Source: Tritrichomonas musculus
Lineage: Eukaryota > Parabasalia > Tritrichomonadida > Tritrichomonadidae
Reading direction: 5' to 3'
DNA length: 64,000 nucleotides
NCBI GenBank assembly: GCA_039105265.1
Contig: JAPFFF010000032.1
Coordinates: 434,001-498,000, forward strand
Shown here: one piece after another, positions 1-11,142 of the stretch
Numbering within the stretch: position 1 is the first letter of the stretch
Layout of the letters: the number at the start of each line of letters is the position of its first letter
Made by a program: the position numbers and the translations under genes
The notes under the pieces: model-generated
The model's input: only the letters and a program-made list of their open reading frames with translations
Told to the model about the DNA's origin: nothing
Database searches by the model: none

Positions 1-879
1 ATTAAACATTTTTCTTATTTAAGGGTGTACTCCACTTATTTGAGAGGTTAAATGGTCATATCATAACACTATAAAAATGCTTGATTTTGGTAAATATAAG
101 CAATTATTTTTAAAATATTGTAATTATTGCAAACACACAAACTATAATAAGCATTTTGGGATTATGTAAAGCGAAAATCATGTGGAAATGCAGATGTAGA
201 TATGATATCTTTAAAAATTTTAGTAAATACATTTTTATATGATTATTATTATTGTTTATTTAAATATAATAAGAAATTAAAGTTTAAATCATGAGCCCCT
301 CTATTAAAAATAAAGATTTTAAAAAATATTAAAATATACGTTAGATAGTTATCTATTTTTAGAAGGTAATGTTAACCAAAATCATAAACGTACGAAAAAT
401 TATAAAATCGCTGCAAACTTTTTTGTGATGAATAAAAAAAAATTAGATTCAATTTATCATATTTACCATCACTTCAACGACAAATATCACGTTCGTTCTC
501 GTAAAACCACACAAAAAAAAGATATCAAATATTGATGCTGAAAACTTTTTTTGATAAAACTTTGTAAATCAGCATATTTTTATATTATAATTAATTTGTT
601 ATAATTATGAGAAAATACATTAAGTAGATATTGCTGAGAAGAAAAATTTGAAAAAAAACGTATTTGCTTTATAAGTTTTTTTATAGTTTATTTAATCAAA
701 TGTAATATTGACAAATCGATTTAATATTAATTAAAGTTTTCTTTTAGTATAAAAGAACTATTTTTCGTGCTGATGATTGTCGAAATATGATGTCAATCAG
801 CATGTCAAAAATAATATTTTTAAGCTTACTCTCTTTACATCTCTTCTAAATTTCGCATAACTTTAATAAAAAGGTAAAA
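1..879. other. AT-rich stretch without a gene
   Basis: No convincing reading frame, RNA gene or strong repeat is visible on either strand. Base composition is very rich in A and T with many homopolymer runs, as in the other intergenic DNA of this window. Confidence 0.6.
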
Positions 880-1270
880 ATTATGCAAAATATTAAGGCA
901 TAAAGGTCTCTATTCAAAATAAATGATACAAAATTTTAACATCAAAATTATATTTATTTTAATAGTATCGTTCAACATTTATATATTTTTCTGCATTTAT
1001 ATCTTCGTCTTATTCAGTATTTTTAGCATCAACTTTTTTATCCTCTTCTTCATCTTTTTTTGATTCTTTTTTTTTTTCCACCATTTTTTTGTTATTAAAA
1101 ATTTAATCAAAATCTTATTTGAAATAAAATTTATCATAAATTTCTTCTTTAATTCTATTTTAATACCATCGATACATGATGAATCATATAATTTATTTAT
1201 GTAAAACGTCGTTTTGGTGTAAAAAATTCAAAATAAAATGAGACCTTTATGCCTTAATATTTTGCTTAAT
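880..1270. mobile_element. MITE-like element with 31-bp terminal inverted repeats
   Basis: The left end (880-910) and right end (1240-1270) are inverted copies that match in 30 of 31 positions; the shared core includes AATATTAAGGCATAAAGG. The 391-bp body has no transposase. On the minus strand it holds a 24-codon frame rich in Lys, Glu and Asp (ATG at 1084), probably chance or a captured scrap. No clear target-site duplication could be set. Near-perfect ends suggest a fairly recent non-autonomous DNA transposon. Confidence 0.7.
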
Positions 1271-1432
1271 GATTCAAAAAGATGATTAATTCTGAATAAT
1301 CAGAAAAATTGATAATTAGGTTTTTAATTTTAACTTTTTCTATCAACGCTACATTCAATATTTTTACACCTCATAAATATTTAAATGCGTCACCAAGTTT
1401 TTCCCACAATCACCTCGTTATTCCCGTTACTG

Positions 1433-2104
1433 TAGTTTCTAAAAAAAATATAAATTATTATAAAATTTTAACTTAAATTAATTTTTTACAACAAAATAAT
1501 TACAATTTAAATATATTTCTCTGCATTATTTCGCGATATTTATGAAATTTTTCTTGGGAGAGCAGGGCTTTCAATTTTTGGGAAATTTGGGATTCCCAAA
1601 AAGGACAATTCCTTGGAGGTTTAATAGAAAATTGTCCTTGGGAAAAATCGGTTATTTCCCCAAGAATTGAATACATGTTCTCCCAAGATTTTTTGCATAA
1701 ATATCTTTCAAATATTTACTATATATATGTAATATTATAACACAATAATTTATTAAATTTAATTTTTACACAATAAAAATATTATGTTTTAAAAATTATC
1801 TATCTTATCATATATTAAATGTTTTTTTTAAAATTAATAATTTCAATAAAATATATTTTCAAAAAGTTGAAATTATTTAAAACTTTTTCTGAGATAAAAT
1901 AAAATATAATTATACAAGTATATAATATATACATTTTAAATATTAAGTTTAAAATAATGTTTAAACAAATTATATATATTATTTATAAAATATAAAAGTA
2001 AAAATAAATGTATAAAAATATATTCAACTTTTTCAATTAGGGAGCAATGGGTGGGAATGGGATTTGATATACCCAAGCATTTTTGGGAATTTTCCGCATG
2101 ATTA
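1433..2104 (-). repeat. Dispersed 0.67 kb repeat, copy 1
   Basis: This segment is nearly identical, in the same orientation, to 16357-17030; only a handful of differences are visible. Both copies carry many TTGGGA/TCCCAA words near their ends and finish on the right at CCGCATGATTA. Both abut host coding sequence at that boundary: a BspA fragment here, a Sel1-type sequence at copy 2. Read on the minus strand, both give the same short peptide ending (NHAENSQKCLGISNPIP and on), so host frames that run into it gain the same tail. It behaves as a mobile or dispersed element of unknown class, with no transposase visible. Confidence 0.75.
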
Positions 2105-2288
2105 ACCATAACCTCTTTACCAAAATGCTTTTTTGCATTCTGTAATTCATTAGAATCTTTCACGATAGATGATAAAATAGAAATAATAGGTGAAGGTTGT
2201 TTTTTAGATTGTTCAAATTTACCATCAATAAAAATACCAGATTCAGTCACAGCCATTGAATATACAGTAAAAACAACCGTCTTTTACC
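2105..2288 (+). pseudogene. BspA-like LRR gene fragment
   Basis: Plus-strand translation gives a typical BspA/TpLRR module, IEIIGEGCFLDCSNLPSIKI followed by PDSVTAIE. The repeat consensus in this family is roughly IG..AF..C.SL..I.IP.SVT. The fragment is cut on the left by the dispersed repeat ending at 2104 and on the right by the DNA transposon starting near 2289. It was probably part of the BspA gene that resumes at about 4645, which makes the transposon an insertion into that gene; this link is inferred from strand and family only. Confidence 0.7.
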
Positions 2289-4647
2289 ATTCAATTTGTC
2301 TTGGACCAACTTGAATAAACTCTGAAAAAATTAAAATAATATATTGAAATTTATTTCTAGTCAATTTTATACTTTTTATATCTTTCTTGAACAAAATATT
2401 ATATTAATATATTTAATATATTATGAATTAAATACATACATAAATATATTTACAAAAATGTAATTAATTGTGCTAATTATTTGGAAAGATATCGTAATAA
2501 ATTGTTTGGTTCTATAAATCTTTTAATTTCAATATTTTTTAACGGTTTTTATTTTCCAAAAAAAGATCGCTTCTAAGTCAACATTCTCAATGAAAAAAAC
2601 TTATTAAACAATATCTAATAGCTTTTAAATTCTAAACCACGGAGAAAAAACAAAAGAATAATGCTTTTAGGAAAACAATATTTAATTAATTCTTATGGCG
2701 ATATTGAAGAATTTCCCATATTTTCTTCGGGATATTAATTTATTTAATGAAATAATAAACTTTTTTTAGTTTCTATTGCCCAAAGACAAAGTATCATTTA
2801 AAAGATTTAGTTCAGATCAATTACCGACAAGCCATCTGCTTCATTTAATATTAAAGGTGGAACATCAGATAAAGCTTTTCCATTTTTTATGTCGCCGTTT
2901 TTCAAGTTTTTTAATACTTAACTTAAGTTTATATCGAAATCTTGCTCATTCATTGTCCGGCCATTTTCGTGCTCAAAAAGTTCATTTAAAGCCCTTTCAC
3001 TGTTAAGCCAGTAGTTTTTTAATAAGTTTTCATCATTATAATTTGCATTATTGGTCATCGCAAATTGGGATGATAAAGGTTCTTCAATATTAAAGGGAAC
3101 GATACCTGACTTTTTAAATCCACTTTCAATATTATGGATGGTTGAACTTTTTCTTAAAGAATTTATAAACGCTTTTATCAAAGAATCTCTTAGTTGATTA
3201 GCTGTTTGCTTGGCAATATCAATTCCATTCTGAAAAAAAGAGTCAAATCGTTCTAAAATAAGCTCCTCTTTGAAATTTGTTTTTAGCGGTGCTGCCACGC
3301 TCACATCGAATGCCTGAAGAAGATGTGAGGTGTGAGGTGGCAGCAAAACTAGATCAATATTAAACAAATATAGTATCAGACAAGCAGTAAAACTATATCG
3401 AGATGGATGTCCATCTACGATCAGAAGAATTCTGTCGTCTCTGATTTGGCTTGGTAAATTCTGACGGTAAATGGCCAGTTGGCAAATGAGAATTAAACAA
3501 TAGTAAATAAAAGTATTTTTAGTTTGCCAACCGGCCATTGTCCCACAAAAATAGCAAAGTCCCGAGTATTGTTGGAGTTTTCTTAGAGTCTTATTGTTTG
3601 GTAGTATGATAACAGGATCGAAAATAACACCAGAAGCTGTGAAAGTGACACATCCTGTAAGATGTGGCACTTTTACAGCTTCTGGGATCAAAGGCAATCT
3701 TCCTTTTTTAGCCAGTACTTTTAGACGCCTCTTCGCCGTCAACATCGTCTCATCCATGTTAAGGATGAGACGACGGTCTCGCTTTAAAACATGTTCATGA
3801 AGCAACATGTAAAAATAAATCACGGTAAAGTTACAGCTATGTCTTCGATCAAATTCAATTTGCTGCGGAGATGCAATTCGAAAATCGCTGTCTTTCACTA
3901 TGTTATTTAGCCACGTCTTTGATGGAGGGTCGGTTGAAGTAATCATCAATGCTAATTCAGGACAATTTATGTAACTTAGTAAAATGTTAGCTCTTGAATA
4001 TCTTTTTTTTTTTTATATAATGCGCAAGTGAAATTCCGTACATTGCAGGGATGCAATTCGCATCATCAGATGCTCCACCGATTATTCCAAAGAAAATATC
4101 TGAATCATATTTGGAAAGATATTTTTTTCCTTGACCTTTCATTTTCGGTTCCCAAAAGTCAAGGCAAGAGGTTCTGGCGAGAGCATGAGTCAAAGCTGTG
4201 CGCCCACTAAGGCCAAACTGGAGAATCAATTCATTATATGTTGACTTTTGATACAATCTAGTATGGACAATTTGGAATTGAATAGGAGAAAGGTAACCTC
4301 TCTGGACTGAGGATTCGATTTCATCCATTATGGATTTGATCAGATCTGGAACTTGCATTGTAAATAGTGATGTGAAAATAACCAAAGTTGATTCAAACTT
4401 TTTGAATTCATATTTTTTTTCGGTTTGTTTGAAAAAAATGCGGTTAAACGACGAAAACAATAGAAAATTCACCTTTTTTGTTATTCGTTATTGGTGAAAT
4501 TTTATTTCAAATTTTCTTGTACCAAATTGAATGATTGCTTTTTTATATTTTTCAAATTTCAATATTATTTCAATTAAGAAAATCAAAATTAATTCAATTT
4601 TCTCTTATTCTTTTCAAAATAAAATTTTGGTCCAAGACTAATTGAAT
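2289..4647 (-). mobile_element. Tigger/pogo-like DNA transposon (Tc1/mariner superfamily)
   Basis: Terminal inverted repeats of 21 bp with one mismatch lie at 2289-2309 and 4627-4647; both contain GTCTTGGACCAA. They enclose a DDE transposase gene on the minus strand. The element is about 2.36 kb, a normal size for the group. BspA coding sequence on the same strand lies on both sides, so it seems to have landed in a host surface-protein gene. A clean TA target duplication was not resolved. Confidence 0.75.
2918..4358 (-). pseudogene. DDE_1 transposase (Tigger/jerky-like), one frameshift
   Basis: The transposase cuts and pastes the surrounding element. The N-terminal part (4358 down to 3987) starts at an ATG giving MQVPDLIKSIMDEIESSVQR and carries a helix-turn-helix-like stretch (YNELILQFGLSGRTALTHAL). 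The C-terminal part (3949 down to 2918) is the DDE_1 catalytic core: LILNMDETML holds the first Asp, ILLIVDGHPS the second, and LLPPHTSHLLQAFDV the third acidic site. Total coding length is about 480 codons, typical of the family. The two parts lie in different frames, and the switch falls at a long T run near 4003-4015, so the break is either a homopolymer indel in the gene or an assembly error. Everything else reads open, so the copy is young or was recently active. Confidence 0.85.
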
Positions 4648-6660
4648 TCAGTCCAAGATTATTTTAATTACTGTAAAGCATTTGCTGGTGGTTCATCTTT
4701 AACGTATTTTACATTTCCAGAATCGTGTCTAACTTTAGGTGGCAGTGTTTTAGAATCCTGCATTCAAATGACATCTGTTAAGTTACCATCACAAATAACT
4801 GAAATTCCATCAAGATTTTTCCATAATAATAAATTATTGCCTAATGTAGAAATACCTGAAACTGTTGAAAAAATTGGCGAAAATTGTTTTTCTAAATGTT
4901 TTTCTTTAGAGCCACTTTTGATACCATCAAAAGTGACATTTTTTGGAACAAATGCTTTTTCTGAGAACACTTTTTCATCATTCAATATACAAAATAACGT
5001 ATATTCTATCAATCTCGGTTGTTTTGAAAATTGTGAACAGTTACTGTCAATCGTTTTACCTAACAATTTAACGGTCATTAAAAATTATTGCTTCAATAAT
5101 TGTTACAAATTAGAAACCGTTATTTTCCCTCAATCAGTTTAACATCATTGAAAATTCTGTGTTTTATCAATGCTCTGTTCTAGACAAAGTTATTTTTCCT
5201 TATAACTTGACGAGCATTGGATCTGAAAGCTTTTTGAATTGCTTTGAATTAAAGTCAATTATAATTCCAGATAGTTGCACTTTTATTGGTGACAGATGTT
5301 TTCATGATTGCAATAAGTTGAGTTCTGTTAAATAATCTGTAAATCTTAGATCATTAAATTACCAAACTTTTGTTGATTGTTGAATTCCCGCCAAATTTGA
5401 ATTATATTGGTAGTGAATGCTATGCAAGTTGTGCCAAATTGGATAATATTTCATTGCCAAAAACATTGAATCAAATTGAATCAGCTGCTTTTCGTAATTG
5501 TAAATCATTGACTTCAATTGTCATTCCATTCAATGTTTCAACAATTTCCAATTACTGTTTTTCAAAATGTACAAGTTTGGATTCAATTGAGGTTGAGAAA
5601 GGCGTTAAAGAAATTGGACCACGTGCATTTGAAGAGAGTAATTCATTTACTTCAATTGCTATTCCAGAAGGTGTCATAAAATTCGGTGAATATTGCTTTA
5701 GATTGTGTACTTCTTTGGTTAACATTGAAACTCCTGAAGGTGTTCAAAAATTTGATAACGGAGCATTTATGGACAATCCTTCATTGGACAAACTTTACAT
5801 TCCAAACAGCACAACAAGCATTGGTAATGAGCTATGTCAAAGTTGCACTTATTTGAAGTCAGTTACATTGAGTTGCAATTTGAAAATCATTCCGTATTCT
5901 GCTTTTCGTTATTGCAATTTTTTGGTTGATATTGAATTGCCAAATTTGATAACAATCATTGAAGGTTATGCTTTTGAATTCTGCACATCATTGCCATCAT
6001 CAAAACTGCCTGAATCAATAGAAAGAATTGATCAAGATGCATTTAAAAATTGTGAAAAAATTGAAAGAATAATTATTCCACAAAAAGTGACAAAAATTGA
6101 ATACGAAACTTTTCTTTCTTGTTTTTCATTGGTATCAATAAAAATGCCTGATAATGTGACAGCAATTGGACCTGGTGCTTTTAAAAACGATTATGAATTA
6201 ATTGAGATTAATTGGCCAACTAACCTAACAAAAATTGAATACAGAGTCTTTGAAAATTGTTATTCATTTCCTCCAATTATCTTTCAAAATAAGCTTATCG
6301 AAATTGGTTCCAATGCATTTACTAATTGCATTCGATTGGGGTCAGTTCGGTTACCAGAAAGTCTTGTGAAAATTGAGGACGGAGCCTTTTATTTGTGTCG
6401 GTTATAACGGTCAATTGAAATTCCTCCAAAAGTTGAAGGAATTCCAACATCTGCATTTCAAGACTGCAACAATCTAAAGACTGTTAGAATGAACGATAAA
6501 ATTTCATATATTAACAGCCATGCATTTCATTTGTGCTATAGTTTGCGATCAATCAAAATTCCTAAAAAATGCTCTGTTGTTTCTAGTTACGCTTTTTCAC
6601 AGTGCCATCACATCTCAATAGTTGTTCTTCAAGAAGGTCTCACTGTATCATGTAAAAATA
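4645..6660 (+). pseudogene. BspA-like LRR surface-protein gene, broken
   Basis: The coding sequence is a run of TpLRR repeats of the BspA type (for example SIPEGV/IPSKV, CF..C.SLD.I). In trichomonads this is a large family of putative surface proteins, some of which bind host or bacterial surfaces. The reading frame changes near 5138 and again near 5330-5365, and has an in-frame TAA at 6405-6407. From 5370 to 6660 the frame is otherwise open. The start is lost to the transposon on the left, and the right end runs into an inverted-repeat element at 6643. Neither a signal peptide nor a membrane anchor can be seen in what remains. It is a decayed host gene. Confidence 0.85.
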
Positions 6661-6772
6661 TAAAAATTATGTAAAAATATGTAAAAATTATGTAAAAATA
6701 TAAAAAGATTAAAAATAATTTTAATCTGAGAAAATGCAAATTATTATGTAAAAATATTTTTACATGATACAG
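6643..6772. mobile_element. 130-bp palindromic MITE-like insertion
   Basis: CTGTATCATGTAAAAATAT at 6643 is matched by its inverted copy ending at 6772, with A/T-only sequence (several ATGTAAAAAT words) between. It interrupts the end of the BspA frame. Such hairpin-like units are typical of very short non-autonomous DNA transposons. Confidence 0.6.
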
Positions 6773-6994
6773 TTTTATTACATCAAAAAAATGGATCAAT
6801 TATCGATATCGAAAATCGAGACTTAACGAGCCTACTCTCACAAAATAAAATAAAATAAATAAATAAATAAAAAAAGAACATTAAAATGAAAATGAAACTA
6901 AAAATATCGTAACAAAAGTGAAGCAGGTGCATTTCATATTTTAATAAGATAATCAATCAAGTTTTGAATTAATTTTATTTTAATTATAAATTGC

Positions 6995-9037
6995 TCAGTG
7001 TTGATAGCGGACTGGCGTGTTTGGTGTGTTTGGCGGCGGATCTCCACCGATGAAAACAGCACTCATATGGGAACCTGCAACGCAGAAAGTGGCACCGCCT
7101 GTGATCGTCGTATCTGCTGGCGAATAAACGTTTTCGTCGCTTGGGCCACTGCTGAGGAGGAGTTGGCCATAATAGTTGTATCCACAGGCGAGGACTCTGC
7201 CTTCACGCGTCTCGAAAAGTGAATGAAGACATCCGGCGTAGGCTGCCCTGACTTCATGACCAGAAAGTGACGAAATCACTGTGAAAGAGGGAACTTCACT
7301 TCTTCCTTGCTCAAAGCCGAGCTCGCCACGACTGTTTGATCCACGCCCAAAGACTCGGCCTTCACTGCTGACTGCCAGGCAGTGATCGCACGAGCCAGAC
7401 AGCCAGACGAATTTTTGGCCTGACAGTTCTGAAACCTCTGAAAATTTGAGGACGCAGCTTCCTGATTCGACGACTGCCGCGAAGACCCGCCCGCTCCAGC
7501 TCAGCGCAAAAACTGAATTGCTGAGGCAGGCAACCATCGTCGCCTTCTCGCCGCCAGGAAGAGAAACAGCATCGATGCGCGACGATGGCGAATTTGCGAC
7601 TGAGCTACGGTTGATGAAGATGACTTCACCGTCGGTGCAGATCGCAGCTGCATGATAATAACCGCCGAAAAGTGACACTGGTTCTTTGCTGCCGATGTCA
7701 AGAAAAACTGGGGTGCCTCCGTTTATTCCATTATCGCAGAAAACGAGCTGCCTCCCGCTCCCACAACTTTTTGTGAACATGTAGAGAGTGCCGCAAACAG
7801 TGCAGACAGCGGAAACAGGCGCCAGCGGACGCCCGCTGCTGTCATTCATCGAAAATTCTGAAAACTGACTGATGCCTGTCTTCGCGAGCGAGCCGCTGAT
7901 TCGGCCGTTGCTGTTGTCGCCAACTCCGATCAGAGAGCCGGAACGAGTGACAGAAACCGAGTGGTAGTAGTAGGCTGAGTAAGACAGGAGCGAAGACGGA
8001 TCCAGCTGCAAATTCTGAGGAGGGTGGATGACTGCATTATTATGCTTGTTTTTGCTGGTCGGGTTTTCGCCAATCTGACGGTGATCATCCCATCCGCCAA
8101 CGACGATATTTTCAGCGTATCGTTGAATGTGACGATAGAAACCGTTTCCTTCTCTTTCGTTTGACTTGGACGATTTTTGCCGTGAATCTTTCGTGCTGAA
8201 GTAGAAGCACTTCCTGATCTTGTTCCAGAGTGGGACTGTCATTTCACTCGGATTGAATTTGTCAATGAACTCTTTCAATCTGTCTTCACTCAAAAAGTCA
8301 AAATTGACCTCTTCATAGAAATAAATGTCATTCAAGCAGCCTTCCATTGAAAATTGGCACTTTTCTTCTTCTCCCTCATTTTTGCTCATGAATTTGTCAA
8401 TCAGGTCAAGAAGCCAGTCTTCGCTTTCAATCGTCAGCTTGGGGTTCTTCAAAATTGAATAAAAAACGGTCCTCGAAAGGTAAATTATTTGATCTGTATC
8501 AACCGAATATAATTTTGACGCAATATATTCAATAGTTTTACTCTGATTCCACATTTCTGCTGATTCTGAATTCACTTCGGTAAATGAAACAAAATCGAGT
8601 TTTTCGCGGATTTTCTTCTCAAAATTTTCTTCTTCTTCTTCATCTTCATCGTCAAAAAGTTCGTCAAGTTTCGTGAACATTTCTTTGTTTTTTAAAAGAA
8701 TTGAGATGATTTGCAGCTGAAAACGCTGTTCTTTGTCGATATCAATCGAGTTACCTTTACTGATCGATTCAAAAAGAGAAAATACTTCTTCACTCATTTT
8801 AGATAAATAGCTCTTTTCTGACTGATTAGTACAATTTTTGTTAGAAAAATGAATGGAAGTAATTGTTGGATCTGATTGATGAATTTGTGAAACATACGGA
8901 GAAATAAATTCTGCAAAGAGATTTTTCATTTTGACCTCGTGCTCTCCGAAAATAAATTTAAAATCATCTCCATAACTTTGATTTTGGACTAGGTTTTTTA
9001 ATCCTGCTGATGATAATATGAACGACTTTTTGCTCAT
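6995..9037 (-). CDS. RCC1-repeat protein with trichomonad N-terminal module
   Basis: An intact frame of about 680 codons. The N-terminal ~150 residues (FKFIFGEHEVKMKNLFAEFI, then SPYVSQIHQSDPTI) match the BTB-like module that precedes RCC1, BspA and ankyrin domains in many trichomonad proteins; an acidic run (DDEDEEEEE) follows near residue 140. The C-terminal half has RCC1-type blades such as SVTRSGSLIGVGDNSNGRI, AVSSEGRVFGRGSNSRGELG and FETREGRVLACGYNYYGQL. RCC1 propellers act as exchange factors or as protein-binding platforms; which applies here cannot be told. The start is taken at the second ATG (MSKKSF); an ATG nine codons upstream (9064) is also possible. The RCC1 half is visibly more GC-rich than the N-terminal half and the flanking DNA. 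Confidence 0.85.
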   Translation of the reverse strand: MSKKSFILSSAGLKNLVQNQSYGDDFKFIFGEHEVKMKNLFAEFISPYVSQIHQSDPTITSIHFSNKNCTNQSEKSYLSKMSEEVFSLFESISKGNSIDIDKEQRFQLQIISILLKNKEMFTKLDELFDDEDEEEEENFEKKIREKLDFVSFTEVNSESAEMWNQSKTIEYIASKLYSVDTDQIIYLSRTVFYSILKNPKLTIESEDWLLDLIDKFMSKNEGEEEKCQFSMEGCLNDIYFYEEVNFDFLSEDRLKEFIDKFNPSEMTVPLWNKIRKCFYFSTKDSRQKSSKSNEREGNGFYRHIQRYAENIVVGGWDDHRQIGENPTSKNKHNNAVIHPPQNLQLDPSSLLSYSAYYYHSVSVTRSGSLIGVGDNSNGRISGSLAKTGISQFSEFSMNDSSGRPLAPVSAVCTVCGTLYMFTKSCGSGRQLVFCDNGINGGTPVFLDIGSKEPVSLFGGYYHAAAICTDGEVIFINRSSVANSPSSRIDAVSLPGGEKATMVACLSNSVFALSWSGRVFAAVVESGSCVLKFSEVSELSGQKFVWLSGSCDHCLAVSSEGRVFGRGSNSRGELGFEQGRSEVPSFTVISSLSGHEVRAAYAGCLHSLFETREGRVLACGYNYYGQLLLSSGPSDENVYSPADTTITGGATFCVAGSHMSAVFIGGDPPPNTPNTPVRYQH

Positions 9038-9064
9038 AATAATATAACAATAAAATTTTGCCAT

Positions 9065-9879
9065 ATTTTTTGTTCATTCAATTTTCATATCGAAGATTGT
9101 AACTTTCACAAATTATGATCGTAATCTTATACAATTTTTTTTTTAAAGAAAAAAGTAATTTCTCAATAACAATTTTATATAGTTCTATTTATTTTAAAAA
9201 TATATATTTCTATGTATCTACAGGAAGTCTTTCTAATATTTAGACACTTAATTTTTCAATTTAACCAATTAACACTGTTATTGATGTTATATAAATGATT
9301 GATATCCATATATAATCTTTTACATAACATTTAGAGATATTTTTTACTTGAGTATCTAATTTTTCCTGATCTTAGACATTATAGAGATTGGAATGCTTGG
9401 TAATTTTTTTTTTAAAAAAAAAAATAAAAGAGTTTGCCGAAATAAATATCTTGAGTTTTCTTTAAGAAAATATGAAAAAAAAGATATTTAGAATTAGAGA
9501 GCTACAATTAGAATACCAATAATGATGTTGCAATTAGTATAACTGTAATAAAAGAGGAAGTAACAAGAATAACTGTTATAAAAGAGACCACAATGAGAGA
9601 GGATGAAAAGCTGGTAATGAAAATAATTGCAAAAAGGAAGGTTGTAAAGAGAATATCTGTATTAATGATGATTAATTAATGATAAGATCTTGTGAAAAAG
9701 GTATTTCCCTTTTGAAAATAAAAAACATTATTAAAAAAGGTTTTTTTTATGTGTATCAAAAATACGTTATTTTTCATACATTTCTAGGATTTTCCAAAAC
9801 ATGAACATAGTATGATTATAATCATTTTTATAAAGTAGGGTTTTTCTCATTACAGATATTCAAATTCCATTCTCTCTCA
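9065..9879. other. Gene-less AT-rich stretch
   Basis: No supported gene. Positions 9480-9700 are a purine-rich stretch (many AAAGAGGAAG-type words) that could be the trace of a degenerate repeat; nothing more is seen. Confidence 0.5.
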
Positions 9880-11142
9880 TTGAATCCTCCCTCATTGCAA
9901 ATTTTCTCATTCAGCATTAATATTCATCATGAATCTTCAAAAGATGCCTTTAACGAATGCCCAAATATTAAAGAAATTACAATGAATCCATATAAAACTC
10001 AGTTTGAATCAAATAATTTCAAATGCTTTCCATCTCTCAATCATTTGATATTTGATTCATCAATCACTTCAATCAGAAAAAGTGATTTTAATTACTTCAA
10101 TTCTTTTACTATAATTTCAATTCCAACATCAGTGAAATCTATCGAAATGGGAGCATTCCAAGATTGCACATCACTGACAAGAGTTATGATTCCAGAGTCA
10201 GTTACAGTTATTAACAATAATGCGTTTCAAGGATGCTCTAGTTTACCAGAAATCATTATTCCATCGAGTGTTAAGAGTATTGGCCAAAAAGCATTTTGTG
10301 GATGCAAATCATTGAAGAAAGTAACAATTTTGGGATCTATTGAAACAATTCAAGATAACACCTTTCAAGGATGTTCTAGTTTATCCGAAATCACGATTCC
10401 TTCCAATGTTAAGATTATTGGAAAAGACGCATTTCGTGAATGTACATCAATGACAAAATTTACAATTCCAGAATCAGTTACAATAATTAAAAATAATGCA
10501 TTTCAAGGATGCTCTAGTTTATCAGAAATCATAATTCCTTCCTCTACAACATCAATTGGAGATTATGCATTTGCTTCCTGTTCATCACTGAGTCAAATTA
10601 TGATTACTTCTTCTATGGTATCAATTGGAAATCATTCATTCCATGATTGTAATGAAATCTCAACAAATTTTAATTATACAGGTTCAATACAAACGTATAT
10701 AATTCCAATAAAAGGTATATATAATATTAAAGCTGTTGGAGCTTCTGGTTCAGGAGGGAATACACCCTATACTTGCTATTCTAGTACTGAAGGTAAAGGA
10801 GCTGAAATCACAGGTAAGTTTTCTTTGGATACAGGTGATATAATTGACATAATTGTTGGTGGACAAGGTAAAAAGACATGCACGAATACAACAAAAATAG
10901 GGACTGGATGTGGTGGTGGAGGAGGAGGCACTTTTATATTCAAAAGAATTAAATCAATAACCAACAGTCGATATCAGTTCACCAAAAATCAAATTCACTA
11001 TGAAACTCTTCTCGTTGCTGCAGGAGGAGGGGGAGCAGAGGACACTTCTTATCATCACTTCTATTACTTCTATCATTTCTATCAATTTTATCACTTTCAC
11101 TTTCATTACTTTCATATTCTATGTATTCTTTTTTGGTTTTGA
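9880..11142 (+). CDS. BspA-like LRR protein with glycine-rich domain, 3' end replaced
   Basis: Residues 1-270 or so are BspA-type LRRs (SIPTSVKSIEMGAFQDCTSL, IIPSSVKSIGQKAFCGCKSL). They are followed by a glycine-rich domain: YIIPIKGIYNIKAVGASGSG, a GKGAEITG stretch, IIVGGQG, CGGGGGG and VAAGGGGAED. This resembles the Gly-rich beta domain found beside LRRs in trichomonads and in ALK-type receptors. The first codon at 9880 is TTG, so the real start is not settled. From about 11045 the frame turns into Tyr/His/Phe-rich nonsense, because the DNA there is the antisense of an ankyrin-gene relic. The protein's natural C-terminus is therefore lost and the gene is probably a 3'-truncated copy. Confidence 0.75.
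   Translation: MNPPSLQIFSFSINIHHESSKDAFNECPNIKEITMNPYKTQFESNNFKCFPSLNHLIFDSSITSIRKSDFNYFNSFTIISIPTSVKSIEMGAFQDCTSLTRVMIPESVTVINNNAFQGCSSLPEIIIPSSVKSIGQKAFCGCKSLKKVTILGSIETIQDNTFQGCSSLSEITIPSNVKIIGKDAFRECTSMTKFTIPESVTIIKNNAFQGCSSLSEIIIPSSTTSIGDYAFASCSSLSQIMITSSMVSIGNHSFHDCNEISTNFNYTGSIQTYIIPIKGIYNIKAVGASGSGGNTPYTCYSSTEGKGAEITGKFSLDTGDIIDIIVGGQGKKTCTNTTKIGTGCGGGGGGTFIFKRIKSITNSRYQFTKNQIHYETLLVAAGGGGAEDTSYHHFYYFYHFYQFYHFHFHYFHILCILFWF

Noticed and set aside
1008-1082. 24-aa Lys/Glu-rich frame in the left MITE
   Set aside because: Too short and biased; it follows from a purine-rich stretch.
7446-7701. Small frames on both strands within the RCC1 gene
   Set aside because: They are antisense or off-frame shadows of the RCC1 coding sequence, made possible by its higher G+C.
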